Positions 53,716-63,273 of a stretch of DNA of 64,000 nucleotides are shown here, piece by piece. Origin of the DNA: Chitinophaga sp. Cy-1792 (GTDB taxonomy: Bacteria; Bacteroidota; Bacteroidia; Chitinophagales; Chitinophagaceae); the NCBI RefSeq assembly GCF_011752935.1, contig NZ_VWWO01000003.1, forward strand, positions 248,001 to 312,000, in the 5' to 3' direction. Each line of letters starts with the position of its first letter. Within the stretch, counting starts at the first letter, position 1. The notes beneath the pieces were generated by a model that had not been told where the DNA came from, did not search any database, and saw nothing but the letters and a program-made list of their open reading frames with translations. Position numbers and translations under genes: made by a program.

Positions 53716-54511
53716 AATTAGGTTTTATCATGTAGTAAACGCAGGTGGTAAGGAAATCCCTGAAGTATGGAATGACCGCGATTGGCTTCCATTGTTGTTT
53801 TGCGCTTACGCCGAATTTATATTTATATATCGGGTTGATGAGATAGAATCGGCGTTGTGTGATCTTATAGCCGGTATTTTTAACAATTCTTTCGAATCTT
53901 TCTATAGAGATACCGGTGTCTTTAACTTCCATAAGGTCAATGATCGTGCTTTCATCTTCTTTGAAAGCTTTGAGAATACCTTTGTAGATCGGCCTTGGGA
54001 GCAGATGTACATAAGGGACCATGCTCAGGAATTTATTTTCACAGATCTGCTGATGACCGCCATGAGGCATGTACCAGGGTGGGAAACCGAAGTATATCTG
54101 GCCACGGGGACTGAGCAGCTGCTTCATATGACCAATAATCTTCTCCTGATCCGGTATGTGTTCAATGGCATCTTTGAGGATGATTACATCGAATGAGTTC
54201 TGAAACTCTCCAAGAAAATCAACATCATAAATGTTTTTAGCGATCAGCTTTAACTGACCGGTAGCGGTGTAGTCGCCCAGATAGCTTTCTGCCAGTGCAA
54301 TTCTGCCTGGCATCAGATCTACGCCTACACACTGGCAGCCCTTTTCCAGAAAAGGAGTTAATACCCCGCCTTCGCCGCAACCTACTTCCATTACGCGGAG
54401 GCCTTCCATAGTTGGAAACTCCTGCTGGATGAAGGGCAGCACATAGTCGCGGGAATTATCTACCTGTTGCTGGTAACGTAATTTTGCGTCTTTATGATGT
54501 TGTAACGACAT
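53714..54511 (-). CDS. Class I SAM-dependent methyltransferase
   Basis: A methyltransferase of 265 residues (start MSLQHHKDAKLRYQQQV at 54511; a hydrophobic upstream ORF extension to 54646 crosses into the truB promoter and is rejected). The SAM motif VMEVGCGEGGVLTPFLEKG with VGVDLMPG is at about 36-65, and DVIILKDAIEHIPDQEKI is motif post-I/IV. The C-terminal part with YFGFPPWYMPHGGHQQ suggests a small-molecule or glycan substrate, but none can be assigned. Confidence 0.88.
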   Translation of the reverse strand: MSLQHHKDAKLRYQQQVDNSRDYVLPFIQQEFPTMEGLRVMEVGCGEGGVLTPFLEKGCQCVGVDLMPGRIALAESYLGDYTATGQLKLIAKNIYDVDFLGEFQNSFDVIILKDAIEHIPDQEKIIGHMKQLLSPRGQIYFGFPPWYMPHGGHQQICENKFLSMVPYVHLLPRPIYKGILKAFKEDESTIIDLMEVKDTGISIERFERIVKNTGYKITQRRFYLINPIYKYKFGVSAKQQWKPIAVIPYFRDFLTTCVYYMIKPN

Positions 54512-54573
54512 AGTTTGAAAATTCCGTGAAAATAGGTAAAAAAAGACAAAGCTGAAAGCTGAATGCTTAAAGC

Positions 54574-54581
54574 TATCTTTG
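54574..54581 (+). promoter_or_regulatory. -7 box abutting the truB start
   Basis: TATCTTTG, exact consensus, ends four bases before the truB ATG at 54586. Transcription would start at or next to the A of ATG. No TTG is found at the ideal -33 distance. Confidence 0.6.
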
Positions 54582-54585
54582 CAAA

Positions 54586-55275
54586 ATGCAAACAGAAGAA
54601 AAGAACAAATTCCAGGAAGGGGCGGTGGTACTGATAAATAAGCCACTGACCTGGACTTCCTTCGATGTTGTACGCAAGATCAGAAATACCACCAAAGCTA
54701 AAACCGGGCATGCGGGCACGCTTGACCCTCTGGCAACCGGGCTGCTGATTTGCTGTACAGGTAAAATGACTAAAAAAATTAACGAATACCAGGCTCAGGA
54801 AAAGGAATATACGGGCACTTTTACCCTCGGTTCTACTACGCCTACCTATGATCTGGAGTCTGAACCTGAAAATTTCAAAGATACCAGCCATCTGACAGAA
54901 GAAGCCATCAAAGCTGCTACTGCTCAGTTTACAGGTGAGATTATGCAATTACCGCCGATACATTCTGCTATCAAACAAAATGGTGTACCTATTTACACGC
55001 TCGCACGTCAGGGGGTAGAAGTGGTGGTAGAGCCAAGAAAGGTGACGATCAAAGAATTTGAAATCACTAAAATTGAAATGCCGGTAGTGCATTTCAGGGT
55101 TGTGTGCAGTACCGGAACCTATATCCGCTCACTGTCGAACGATTTTGGCGCTGCATTGGGTGTTGGTGGCTATATGAGCAGCTTATGCCGTACCCGTATC
55201 GGGGAGTTTAAGCTGGAAGATGCAGTGGATATCAATGAATTTATTGCACAGCATAGTGTGAAGAAAGAAGGATAG
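54586..55275 (+). CDS. truB: tRNA pseudouridine(55) synthase TruB
   Basis: TruB makes pseudouridine 55 in the T-loop of tRNAs. It has 229 residues: the opening LINKPLTWTSFDVV, the catalytic Asp in GHAGTLDPLATGLL and the KEYTGTFTLGSTTPTYD region are typical; the C-terminal PUA part is short. The -7 box lies immediately before the ATG, so the mRNA is probably leaderless. It is divergent from the methyltransferase gene and followed by a terminator. Confidence 0.96.
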   Translation: MQTEEKNKFQEGAVVLINKPLTWTSFDVVRKIRNTTKAKTGHAGTLDPLATGLLICCTGKMTKKINEYQAQEKEYTGTFTLGSTTPTYDLESEPENFKDTSHLTEEAIKAATAQFTGEIMQLPPIHSAIKQNGVPIYTLARQGVEVVVEPRKVTIKEFEITKIEMPVVHFRVVCSTGTYIRSLSNDFGAALGVGGYMSSLCRTRIGEFKLEDAVDINEFIAQHSVKKEG

Positions 55276-55300
55276 TTTTATAAAGTCTATATATTTTTTG

Positions 55301-55331
55301 AACCCAATAGCTTCGCTATTGGGTTTTTTGT
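55301..55331 (+). terminator. Terminator after truB
   Basis: AACCCAATAG (55301-55310) pairs with CTATTGGGTT (55316-55325), closed by a C-G pair over TTC, followed by six T residues. Confidence 0.9.
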
Positions 55332-55364
55332 TCCGCCCTTTGTGCGGTTGTCGAAAAATATAGA

Positions 55365-57803
55365 TTAGAAAGGATAGCCTATAGCTATGTTCCAGATGAT
55401 GTTACTTCTTCGCCAGCTGCCGCTGCCGAGGTCCCACTGGCTGAGGTACCAGCCGTTTTTATTACCGGTGAAGTAAGGTACTTTCAGGGGAATTCCCCAG
55501 TCGAGGCGTATCAGGAAGAAAGAGAAATCCAGTCGCAGACCGGCACCGGTGCCCATGGCGATATCGTGATAGAGTTGATCGAAGCGGAATTCAGAGCCGG
55601 GGCGGGTTGGGTCGGGCTTGATCATCCAGATGTTACCCATATCCAGGAAGGTGGCACCTTTCAGGTTGATGGTACCACCGAACATACGCAGCAGATCGAA
55701 ACGATATTCCACATTACCTTCCAGTTTCATATCACCGGTTTGGTCCGGGAAGATCTGTGCGGTGGCGGAGCTGTCTTTATAGGAGCCAGGGCCCAGGGTA
55801 CGGAGTCGCCATGCGCGGATGCTGTTGGGGCCGCCGGCGGTAAACTGGCGGATGTAGGGCAATACCTGCGAATAGCTGTAAGGGATACCGATACCGGCAT
55901 AGGCTCTTGTAGCGAGGCTGCTGTGCTGGCCCAGTTTCCAGTAATGCCTGTAATCTGCCTCTACTTTGACAAAGTTGGAAATGCTCACTTTGGTGATGGA
56001 TTCCAGGTCGGATTTATGATTGGTAGCGGCGCTGATCAGGCTATTGATACCATTCAGCCACAAACCGGATTCTTCGAAGTTGATACGGAAATAGGTATAG
56101 TGGCGCTGGTGCAACAGATCGTTATTGCTGTAGATATAAGAGAAGTTTTCTCCTCCGATGAGCGCGGGTTCGAAGCTGCGCTTCAGGTAAGGGTTAGGGT
56201 CTACGATGGAGTCTTTAAACCCCGGATTGAGATTTACCCCCACATAGTTTAACGTAAACGGACGTACGATCCAGCGTCTGTAGGCGCTGGAGTTCCAGTC
56301 GTAACCATAGGAGAGGTTAATACTGGTGATGTCGAATTTATTGATACGGGAGAGGTAGTTGGCGCCCAGTGTCAGCCTGGTTTTAACATTGGAACGTGGG
56401 TTCTGATGAATGTTAAAAGGCAGCGCAAAGCGTGGCCAGGTGAAGCCTATTTCGCCACCGAATTCCTTAGACTGCAGGGCCCATTTATTGTTTTGATCTT
56501 TGATCAGCTCAATACCTGTATTCAGACTGAATCCGAACTGGGTAGCAGACCTGCCCAGGTTGATATGCCTGTAGTTCAGGCTCACGCCACTACCCAGGAG
56601 GTAGTCGGAGCTGTTACTTACCTCGAAGTTGAGGCCGAATTCCTGTTTTTTGCGTGGGCTGAGGAACAGGTAGGCATCGAGGCTGTTGGTGGTGTCTTTG
56701 GATTCCTTGTATTGCAGTGTTACGAACAGCCACAGGCCGAGGTCGTATAGTTTATTGATCGTATTGTTATACTGCTGGAGGGAGTATACTTCTCCCGGCC
56801 TTAGCAGGATAGATTTAGAAAGGATTTTAGGCTTCAGCATTTCCTGGTGCTGACGGATGGTGATATACTTCCGGTTATCTTCTTTGAAGGAGGTGTCGTT
56901 CGGGTTGCCGTTTATCGGGTAGTCGGGGTAGGCATAGATATGGCGGATAAAATATTTCTGCCATTCGGTGCCATCCAGGCTGTCTTCCGGGTTTTTGACA
57001 ATGACTTCCACGTTCATGGTAGGCTTTTCGCGGCCTTTATTTTCATTGAAGATGTTGACGATACCATCAAATGGGTTTAACGGGTTTTTGAAGAGTGCTT
57101 TATTCAGGGTATCTACACTGAATTCTATGGCGTCCCTGTTAAACTTGTAGTAGCCGGCATCTTTGATGATACGGGTGAGTCTTTCCCTTTCACTGCTGAA
57201 GGTAGATGCCTTAAAAGTGCTTCCTTTCTGGATGAGGGAAAGGTTTTCATGTGCCTTTACCACTTTCATAATGTTGGAATCCGGTACGTTGTAGGTGATA
57301 TGGTCTATCACGAAGTTGCGGCCGGTATTGACATTATATATGGTGCTGGTTTTATGGCTTTTGGTAATCGTATCAACAGTGACAGAAGCGTAGAAATAGC
57401 CCTGGTTGCGGAGGTAGCTGGTCATTCGGCTCAGTGCCTCTTTTGTTTTGGTGGTATCGTAGATGGAAGGTTCTTCCAGGTTACGTTTGGACAGTACTAT
57501 ATTCCAAAGCCAGTTAGACTTTTTTTCGTTGTATTTCTGATTATAGAGCCAGACTTTGATGCGGGTACCCAGTAATTTGGAGTTGGGTTGTTCTACCATC
57601 AGGGATTTGGAGGATATTGCGCTTTTGATATCCTGTTTCTCTGAGGTGAGCATATCTCCCTTGACATTAACTTTATTGCTTACGTACAGCGACTGGTTAC
57701 TTTGCAGGTATTTAGTATTGGAACAGGCGCCCAACGTCAATATTACAGCCAGTAGCAACAAGCATTTCAGCAGGGATGTCCTTAAATTTTGCGGCGGCTG
57801 CAT
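55365..57803 (-). CDS. TamL-like outer-membrane lipoprotein of the Omp85 family
   Basis: An Omp85-family (BamA/TamA-like) protein of 812 residues that, unlike proteobacterial TamA, begins with a lipoprotein signal: lipobox LGAC with Cys27. This is the Bacteroidota TamL arrangement. POTRA-like regions occupy about 30-330 (DSNIMKVVKAHENLSLIQKGSTF) and a 16-strand barrel follows, with the QFTAGGPNSIRAWR loop 6 motif and a C-terminal IAIGYPF. The start is ATG 57803 (GTG one codon earlier possible). The partner TamB is not in the window. Confidence 0.87.
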   Translation of the reverse strand: MQPPQNLRTSLLKCLLLLAVILTLGACSNTKYLQSNQSLYVSNKVNVKGDMLTSEKQDIKSAISSKSLMVEQPNSKLLGTRIKVWLYNQKYNEKKSNWLWNIVLSKRNLEEPSIYDTTKTKEALSRMTSYLRNQGYFYASVTVDTITKSHKTSTIYNVNTGRNFVIDHITYNVPDSNIMKVVKAHENLSLIQKGSTFKASTFSSERERLTRIIKDAGYYKFNRDAIEFSVDTLNKALFKNPLNPFDGIVNIFNENKGREKPTMNVEVIVKNPEDSLDGTEWQKYFIRHIYAYPDYPINGNPNDTSFKEDNRKYITIRQHQEMLKPKILSKSILLRPGEVYSLQQYNNTINKLYDLGLWLFVTLQYKESKDTTNSLDAYLFLSPRKKQEFGLNFEVSNSSDYLLGSGVSLNYRHINLGRSATQFGFSLNTGIELIKDQNNKWALQSKEFGGEIGFTWPRFALPFNIHQNPRSNVKTRLTLGANYLSRINKFDITSINLSYGYDWNSSAYRRWIVRPFTLNYVGVNLNPGFKDSIVDPNPYLKRSFEPALIGGENFSYIYSNNDLLHQRHYTYFRINFEESGLWLNGINSLISAATNHKSDLESITKVSISNFVKVEADYRHYWKLGQHSSLATRAYAGIGIPYSYSQVLPYIRQFTAGGPNSIRAWRLRTLGPGSYKDSSATAQIFPDQTGDMKLEGNVEYRFDLLRMFGGTINLKGATFLDMGNIWMIKPDPTRPGSEFRFDQLYHDIAMGTGAGLRLDFSFFLIRLDWGIPLKVPYFTGNKNGWYLSQWDLGSGSWRRSNIIWNIAIGYPF

Positions 57804-57869
57804 CACGGGCGAAAACAGTATTAATAATTTTTTAAAGAAATGCTGACATGAGTACTACACGGCCTGTTC

Positions 57870-57900
57870 TTGGCTAGTTAAAAGAAATCGTGTAGGTTTG
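57870..57900 (+). promoter_or_regulatory. Promoter abutting the rRNA methyltransferase start
   Basis: TTG (57870-57872), 20 bases, then TAGGTTTG (57893-57900), which ends five bases before the ATG at 57906. Both elements match the Bacteroidota consensus, making this the best leaderless case in the window. Confidence 0.7.
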
Positions 57901-57905
57901 GGCCC

Positions 57906-58643
57906 ATGTTGTCAAAAGCGCAAATTAAATATATTCAATCATTACAGCACAAAAAAAACCGTCAAAAATCCAGCCAGTATATCGCAGAGGGTGACAAGAT
58001 TGTGCAAGAACTGTTACAGGCGGGGATGTCGGTGAAGGCCGTTTATGCAACTGCCGATTGGCTGGCACAGCATGCGTCGTTGCTTGATAAGGTGGCGGTG
58101 CAGGTTGTTGAAGTGGATGATCATATGCTGAAACAGTTATCTGCGCTGACAACACCACATAAAGCCATGGCTTTGCTGGACATGCCTCCTGCCAATGAGT
58201 CCTTACCAGGCAAGGGACAGGTAGCGCTGGCACTGGAAAACCTCCAGGACCCGGGCAATATGGGGACCATTATTCGTATAGCCGACTGGTTCGGGATCAG
58301 GGATATCGTTTGTTCCCCTGACTGTGTGGATGTCTACAATCCGAAGACTATACAAGCTACTATGGGCAGTATTGCCCGTGTTCGTATATCCGAAACGGAT
58401 ATACCTGCTTACCTGGCACAGACCGAATTACCATCTTACGCGGCAACCCTCCATGGTAAAGATATTACCAGCTTCTCCAAACTCACAGAAGGCATTATTC
58501 TGATAGGCAATGAAGGCAGGGGACTGACGGAAGCCACTATTGCAGCGGCTACCCATCAGATCACGATTCCACGCCTGGGCGGCGCCGAATCGCTGAATGC
58601 AGCCATCGCCACCGGAATCATCTGTGGCCGGTTGCTGATTTAA
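57906..58643 (+). CDS. TrmH/SpoU-family RNA 2'-O-methyltransferase
   Basis: A SPOUT-class RNA methyltransferase of 245 residues. The N-terminal substrate-binding domain (QIKYIQSLQHKKNRQKSSQYIAEGDKIV) is followed by the trefoil-knot domain with ALENLQDPGNMGTIIRIADWFGI, ILIGNEGRGLTEA and the C-terminal IPRLGGAESLNAAIATGII. Members such as RlmB modify 23S rRNA or tRNA; the target is not assignable. The promoter abuts the ATG. Confidence 0.92.
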   Translation: MLSKAQIKYIQSLQHKKNRQKSSQYIAEGDKIVQELLQAGMSVKAVYATADWLAQHASLLDKVAVQVVEVDDHMLKQLSALTTPHKAMALLDMPPANESLPGKGQVALALENLQDPGNMGTIIRIADWFGIRDIVCSPDCVDVYNPKTIQATMGSIARVRISETDIPAYLAQTELPSYAATLHGKDITSFSKLTEGIILIGNEGRGLTEATIAAATHQITIPRLGGAESLNAAIATGIICGRLLI

Positions 58644-58678
58644 TTTCCGGTGGATCATCTCCCCATTACCATTGTTAT

Positions 58679-59719
58679 ATGCGACATATCCTGCTTTTTG
58701 TTAGTCTGTTACTGTGTGCAGCCGCCTGCAAACAACCGGGGCCACGTGTGGTTACGCCAGCATTTTATTTCTGGAAGCAGGCCTGGACCAATGACAGCAG
58801 TGAACTGCATTATTTGCGGGAGCTGCCCGCACAGCGGTTATATATAAAAATGTTTGATGTATCGCCGGATGAGGTAAGCGGCGCCCCGGTACCTGTGGCC
58901 ATCTTTCAGCAGCAGGCACCACTACCGGAAAAGACGGAAGTAGTACCGGTCATCTTCCTGATGAACACCATATGGGACAAAACGCAGGACTCCTCCGCTA
59001 TAAATCTTCTTGCTACAAAAACAGCTTCATTGCTGGAAAATCTCTGTAAGCATCTACCTGAAAAAATACCCGAAATACAAATCGATTGCGACTGGACCAA
59101 AACCAGCAAGGACAAATATTTTCAGTATTTACGTTATCTGCAGCTTCAGCCGTTTTTCCATGGTAAAAAAGTTTCCGCTACCATCCGTATGCACCAGGTG
59201 AAATTTGTAACAGGCAGCGGTATACCTCCTGTAGATAAAGGTTTGCTGATGTGCTACAATATGGGCGACCTCCGGAAACCCGGTGACCATAATTCTATTT
59301 TAGACCTGGCCACCTTACAATCTTATATCGGAAAAGACCGTATTTCAGAATATCCTTTAACTTTGGACATCGCATTGCCACTGTTTGAATGGACTGTATA
59401 TTTTCAGCAGAATGCCTACAAGGGGATCCTGCGGAATATCGGAACGGCTGAACTCCAGGACAAAAGTTTGTTTTTACCTCAGGGCAAGCAATTATTTATT
59501 GTTAAAAAAGATACGCTGTACAACGGATACCTGCTCCGCAAAGGGGATGAATTAAGAAGAGAAACCACTTCCCCTGAACTGCTGGAATCCGCTGCAGCAT
59601 TGATATCCAGACAACGACAAGATTATGATCCGGTAGTTGTTTTTTATCATCTTGATGCGGTTACCCTGCAAAAATTTCCTTTGAATGAACTACAAAAAAT
59701 TTATCGTCTTTTCAATTAG
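58679..59719 (+). CDS. Exported lipoprotein of unknown function, first of an overlapping pair
   Basis: A 346-residue lipoprotein (MRHILLFVSLLLCAAAC, acylated Cys17). The segment IPEIQIDCDWTKTSKDKYFQYLRYLQ resembles the barrel-strand motif of TIM-barrel DUF3142-like or glycoside-hydrolase-like proteins, and later strands fit an alpha/beta barrel, but I do not recognise the family for certain. It starts 35 bases after the rRNA methyltransferase gene and its 3' end overlaps the next gene by 35 bases, which indicates coupled expression. Confidence 0.75.
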   Translation: MRHILLFVSLLLCAAACKQPGPRVVTPAFYFWKQAWTNDSSELHYLRELPAQRLYIKMFDVSPDEVSGAPVPVAIFQQQAPLPEKTEVVPVIFLMNTIWDKTQDSSAINLLATKTASLLENLCKHLPEKIPEIQIDCDWTKTSKDKYFQYLRYLQLQPFFHGKKVSATIRMHQVKFVTGSGIPPVDKGLLMCYNMGDLRKPGDHNSILDLATLQSYIGKDRISEYPLTLDIALPLFEWTVYFQQNAYKGILRNIGTAELQDKSLFLPQGKQLFIVKKDTLYNGYLLRKGDELRRETTSPELLESAAALISRQRQDYDPVVVFYHLDAVTLQKFPLNELQKIYRLFN

Positions 59720-62033
59720 CTTTTTAGCTGTACTGTTCGGAAATATTATCTACACCCTTTCCTGCGGCCCCGAACCAGACCCTTACGACTATTACCTTTC
59801 TTATTATAATCCTTATCTGAAAGGGCAGGGGTACGAACCGTTTTATTTTACATCGCTGGCTAATTTCTATGATGATGCCACTCCCCAGGAGGACGTAACC
59901 AATACGGCAGAATGGCTGAAATATGCGAATGACAAGTCGGTAACGGAGAAAGACGTTTACAGGTATATCTATAATTTCAGTGCTGATCAGATAGCGCAAA
60001 TTGCCGACTGCAGCGAGAAAGGTGGCAATTGTACGTTGGCTGACAGCGCCCGCAGCAATACTTTTGCGATGTACCTGACAAAGAATAAAGAGGCTGCCCG
60101 CTACCTTGATTTTGCAAAAAACTGTGAGCCATTTGTTTTCAACAGCGACCCATGGGCTGATCCGGTGGATAACAGCAAACCAATGTCTGAGCTGTATTCT
60201 AAAGGAACTAAACTCATTGCCGGCGTAAAAGATAAAAGTATCCGGGAGCGTTATCAGTTTCAGCTGCTTCGCCTGACACATTACCGCAAAATGTACCATG
60301 AAACCATTGAAGGATTTGATAAGAATTTTGCGAAGAACGATGACGGTTCATTGATATACAATAAATCACTGGCGCTGAAAGCCGGTGCCCTGCTGCGTTT
60401 GAAAGATACGACTACCAGTGCCTATCTCTTTTCAAAAGTATTTGATCATGCACCTGGATTAAGACAGATGTGTTATACCAATATCATGTGGACGAATACC
60501 GGCGCCAAAGATGTATATCCATTATGTAAAGATGATCACGAAAAAGCCAATGTAGCGGCCATTTTCGGAATGTCTGACCCCTTCTCTGATATTAGTGGAC
60601 TCAGAACAGTTTATAAGCTGGACCCTGCCTCTCCATCCATGAATATTTTGCTGAGCAGAGAAATTAATAAGCTGGAAGCGAGTTACATGACACCGCGTAT
60701 CAACAAGGAAGTAGACAGTGTTGGTATTGCCATGGGCTGGGGCGGATTTGGCGGAGACTGGTGGTTTTCAGATGTAAACGATAAATTCAATTATAACAGG
60801 TACATCGGCACTTTACAACGTTTTGCTGATAGCGTGGCTGCTGAAGGTAAAGTTAAAGACCCTGACCTGTGGCGGGTAAGCGCCGCCTATGTTGCCTATA
60901 TGCAGCGTGATTTTAATGGAGCAAGAGCCAGGCTTGATAAATATAAAATCAAGGATGCCGCTATAAAAGACCAATGGGAGCTGGTAAATCTCCTCGTAAA
61001 TATCAGCCAGCAGCAAAGGATTGACCCTGTATACGAAGCTAAGCTACTGGGATCATTTAAATGGCTGGATGCTAAACTGAAAAATCAGAAAGACTACGGT
61101 TTCGGCTATACGGCAAAAGATGCATTCTATGCCAGGGCCTATCGTAACCTGCTGGCATCTGTAGTGGCGCCAATGTACCACAAACAGGGTGAGTTAATGA
61201 AAGAAGCGTTGATCCGTGGCCGTTGTGACTCTTTGCACAGTGGTAATACTCCGTATGATGCCAGCGAAATGATTGGTAATCATATGAATGCGGCACAGCT
61301 GATACAGCTGAACGACTTCCTGAAACAACCGGCAAAAACAGATTATGATAAGTACCTGGCGGGCTTCTTCCCGGATAACCTGAATATGGACTTGCTGATA
61401 GGTACTGCATACATGCGGGTGCATAACTTCACAGATGCTTTACCATGGCTGAAGAAAGTGCCGGCGAAAAAACAACCGGTGAGTTACCAGGTATTTTATG
61501 CACAGCTGCAGGATTTTGGAGAAGATACAGCGGTTGCCGGCCGTAAGACGCCTATTACGATTTCGCAGTTTTGTGAAAGGGTAGTGAAGCTGCTGGGGCA
61601 GACAAAAACGCAGCCTGTAGATGCTAAAGTATACTATGAGCTGGGTAATGCGATGTTCAGCACCTCTTACTATGGCCAGACCTGGTATTTCATGAAGGAT
61701 TTCCGTCCTTCAACAGAGTGGTACAGTGCAGCTTGCGAGAAGGATCCTTTTGACCGCCAGTATTTTGGTTGTTATGATGCAGAAATATTTTATGCGAAGG
61801 CAGCGCAGGCCGCTACAGATAAAGAATTTAGAGCCAAATGCCTGTATCTGGCAGCACGTAGCTCACAGAAACATATTGCACCGATGACTGATAGCAAACT
61901 GTTTTATGCTGCGTTGATACGTAACCGTTATTTCCAGCCGTTGGCGGCCAATTATAAAGAAACACGGTTCTACCAGGATGTTTACAATGAGTGCAGTTAC
62001 CTGAAAGACTATGTACGTAGTACTAAAAAATAA
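59685..62033 (+). CDS. Large exported helical-repeat protein of unknown function
   Basis: A 782-residue protein with an N-terminal hydrophobic signal ending in a possible lipobox (TLSC, Cys27) followed by the acidic GPEPDPYDYY. The body is helical with TPR-like segments (for example LIGTAYMRVHNFTDALPWLKKVPAKKQPVSYQ). It contains a distinctive tryptophan- and glycine-rich patch (MGWGGFGGDWWF, about residue 350) and many cysteines. No family recognised. The start at 59685 overlaps the upstream lipoprotein gene. It converges on the permease gene with four bases between stops. Confidence 0.75.
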   Translation: MNYKKFIVFSISFLAVLFGNIIYTLSCGPEPDPYDYYLSYYNPYLKGQGYEPFYFTSLANFYDDATPQEDVTNTAEWLKYANDKSVTEKDVYRYIYNFSADQIAQIADCSEKGGNCTLADSARSNTFAMYLTKNKEAARYLDFAKNCEPFVFNSDPWADPVDNSKPMSELYSKGTKLIAGVKDKSIRERYQFQLLRLTHYRKMYHETIEGFDKNFAKNDDGSLIYNKSLALKAGALLRLKDTTTSAYLFSKVFDHAPGLRQMCYTNIMWTNTGAKDVYPLCKDDHEKANVAAIFGMSDPFSDISGLRTVYKLDPASPSMNILLSREINKLEASYMTPRINKEVDSVGIAMGWGGFGGDWWFSDVNDKFNYNRYIGTLQRFADSVAAEGKVKDPDLWRVSAAYVAYMQRDFNGARARLDKYKIKDAAIKDQWELVNLLVNISQQQRIDPVYEAKLLGSFKWLDAKLKNQKDYGFGYTAKDAFYARAYRNLLASVVAPMYHKQGELMKEALIRGRCDSLHSGNTPYDASEMIGNHMNAAQLIQLNDFLKQPAKTDYDKYLAGFFPDNLNMDLLIGTAYMRVHNFTDALPWLKKVPAKKQPVSYQVFYAQLQDFGEDTAVAGRKTPITISQFCERVVKLLGQTKTQPVDAKVYYELGNAMFSTSYYGQTWYFMKDFRPSTEWYSAACEKDPFDRQYFGCYDAEIFYAKAAQAATDKEFRAKCLYLAARSSQKHIAPMTDSKLFYAALIRNRYFQPLAANYKETRFYQDVYNECSYLKDYVRSTKK

Positions 62034-62037
62034 ATAA

Positions 62038-63273
62038 TTATTTGAACTGGATTGCTTTAACCGGCGTGATTTTGCGGATGATCAATGAAGGTAGCAAAAG
62101 TATGCAGATGCATATGAGTAAGGTACCTGCATTGATCGCCACCACTTCATACCAGTAGAGCGATACGGCAGCAACAGGCATGTAGTAGGTGTCTTCGGGG
62201 AGTTTGAAGAGGCCATATGTCTGTTGCAGCCAGGCCAGTGAAAGCCCGACGAAATCCCCGATGGCGATGCCAATGGTGATGATATAGGCTGCGTGCCAGG
62301 TAAAGATTTTCTGTATAGACCAGTTGCGCATGCCCAGTGCCTTGAGGATGCCTACCATGTTGGTCCTTTCCAGGATGAGTATCAGCAGTGCGGTGACGAG
62401 GTTGATCGCCGCCACGATGGTCATGATAATGAGGATGATATATTTATTCTTGTTCTGGAGTTTCAGCCAGTCGAAGATATTAGGGTAGATGTCTGCGATG
62501 GTGCGGGTGAAGAGGTCGCCGCTGAGCATATTTTCATCGATGTACTTAGCGGTGGAGTCCATTTGGTGGTAGTCTTTAACCGCGATTTCGTAGCCGCCGA
62601 TCTGTTGCGGGTCCCAGTCGTTGAGGCGGCGGATAAGGTTGATATCACCCAGGATATAGGTTTTATCATAATCCTCGATCGCTGTTTTGTATATACCCGT
62701 TACCGTTAGTTTTCTGGCTCTTGGCGATTGTCCGCCGCCCTGAATAAAGTAGATGATCACTTTATCATTGACTTTCAGGTTAAGGTCGTTGGCGATGCTG
62801 CTGCTGAGGATTACGCCGGGGGCGAAGGTGCTGTCGTTGTATTGCAGAATATTACCGGCCACAATGAACCTTTTCAGGGATTCCCAGTTATAGTCTTTAC
62901 CAACGCCTTTGAATATTACTCCGTCAATTTCTTTATCGGCTTTAACGATAGCAGATTTTGTAGCATAGCTGTTGATGGACTTCACTTCGGGAAGCTGGCG
63001 GATATTTCTGACGAGTGTACTGTCGTAGTCGAAGGGTTTTTCCTGGGTTAGCGGGCCTGCATTGGGCTGATACTGGTTGATCAGTATATTTCCCCAGAAA
63101 TCGAAGATTTTCCCCTGAATAACTTCCTGGAAGCCGTTTACCAATCCGATTGCCAGGATCATGACAGCCACACTAACAGCAGTAGCTGCTATGGCTATTT
63201 TGATAATGAATCCAGAGAAGGAAGAACTCTTGTTAAAAGCTATCCTGCGGGCAATAAAACTTGGTAAGCGCAT
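62038..63273 (-). CDS. LolC/E-like ABC transporter permease
   Basis: An FtsX-superfamily permease of 411 residues: one N-terminal transmembrane helix (about 20-45, FIIKIAIAATAVSVAVMILAIGLVNG), a MacB-type periplasmic domain (about 50-240) and three C-terminal helices (about 270-400, with ILERTNMVGILKALGMRNWSIQKIF). This layout is that of LolC/LolE, which extract lipoproteins from the inner membrane. The ATPase (LolD) is not adjacent. The minus-strand gene is divergent from the type IX plug gene. Confidence 0.88.
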   Translation of the reverse strand: MRLPSFIARRIAFNKSSSFSGFIIKIAIAATAVSVAVMILAIGLVNGFQEVIQGKIFDFWGNILINQYQPNAGPLTQEKPFDYDSTLVRNIRQLPEVKSINSYATKSAIVKADKEIDGVIFKGVGKDYNWESLKRFIVAGNILQYNDSTFAPGVILSSSIANDLNLKVNDKVIIYFIQGGGQSPRARKLTVTGIYKTAIEDYDKTYILGDINLIRRLNDWDPQQIGGYEIAVKDYHQMDSTAKYIDENMLSGDLFTRTIADIYPNIFDWLKLQNKNKYIILIIMTIVAAINLVTALLILILERTNMVGILKALGMRNWSIQKIFTWHAAYIITIGIAIGDFVGLSLAWLQQTYGLFKLPEDTYYMPVAAVSLYWYEVVAINAGTLLICICILLLPSLIIRKITPVKAIQFK

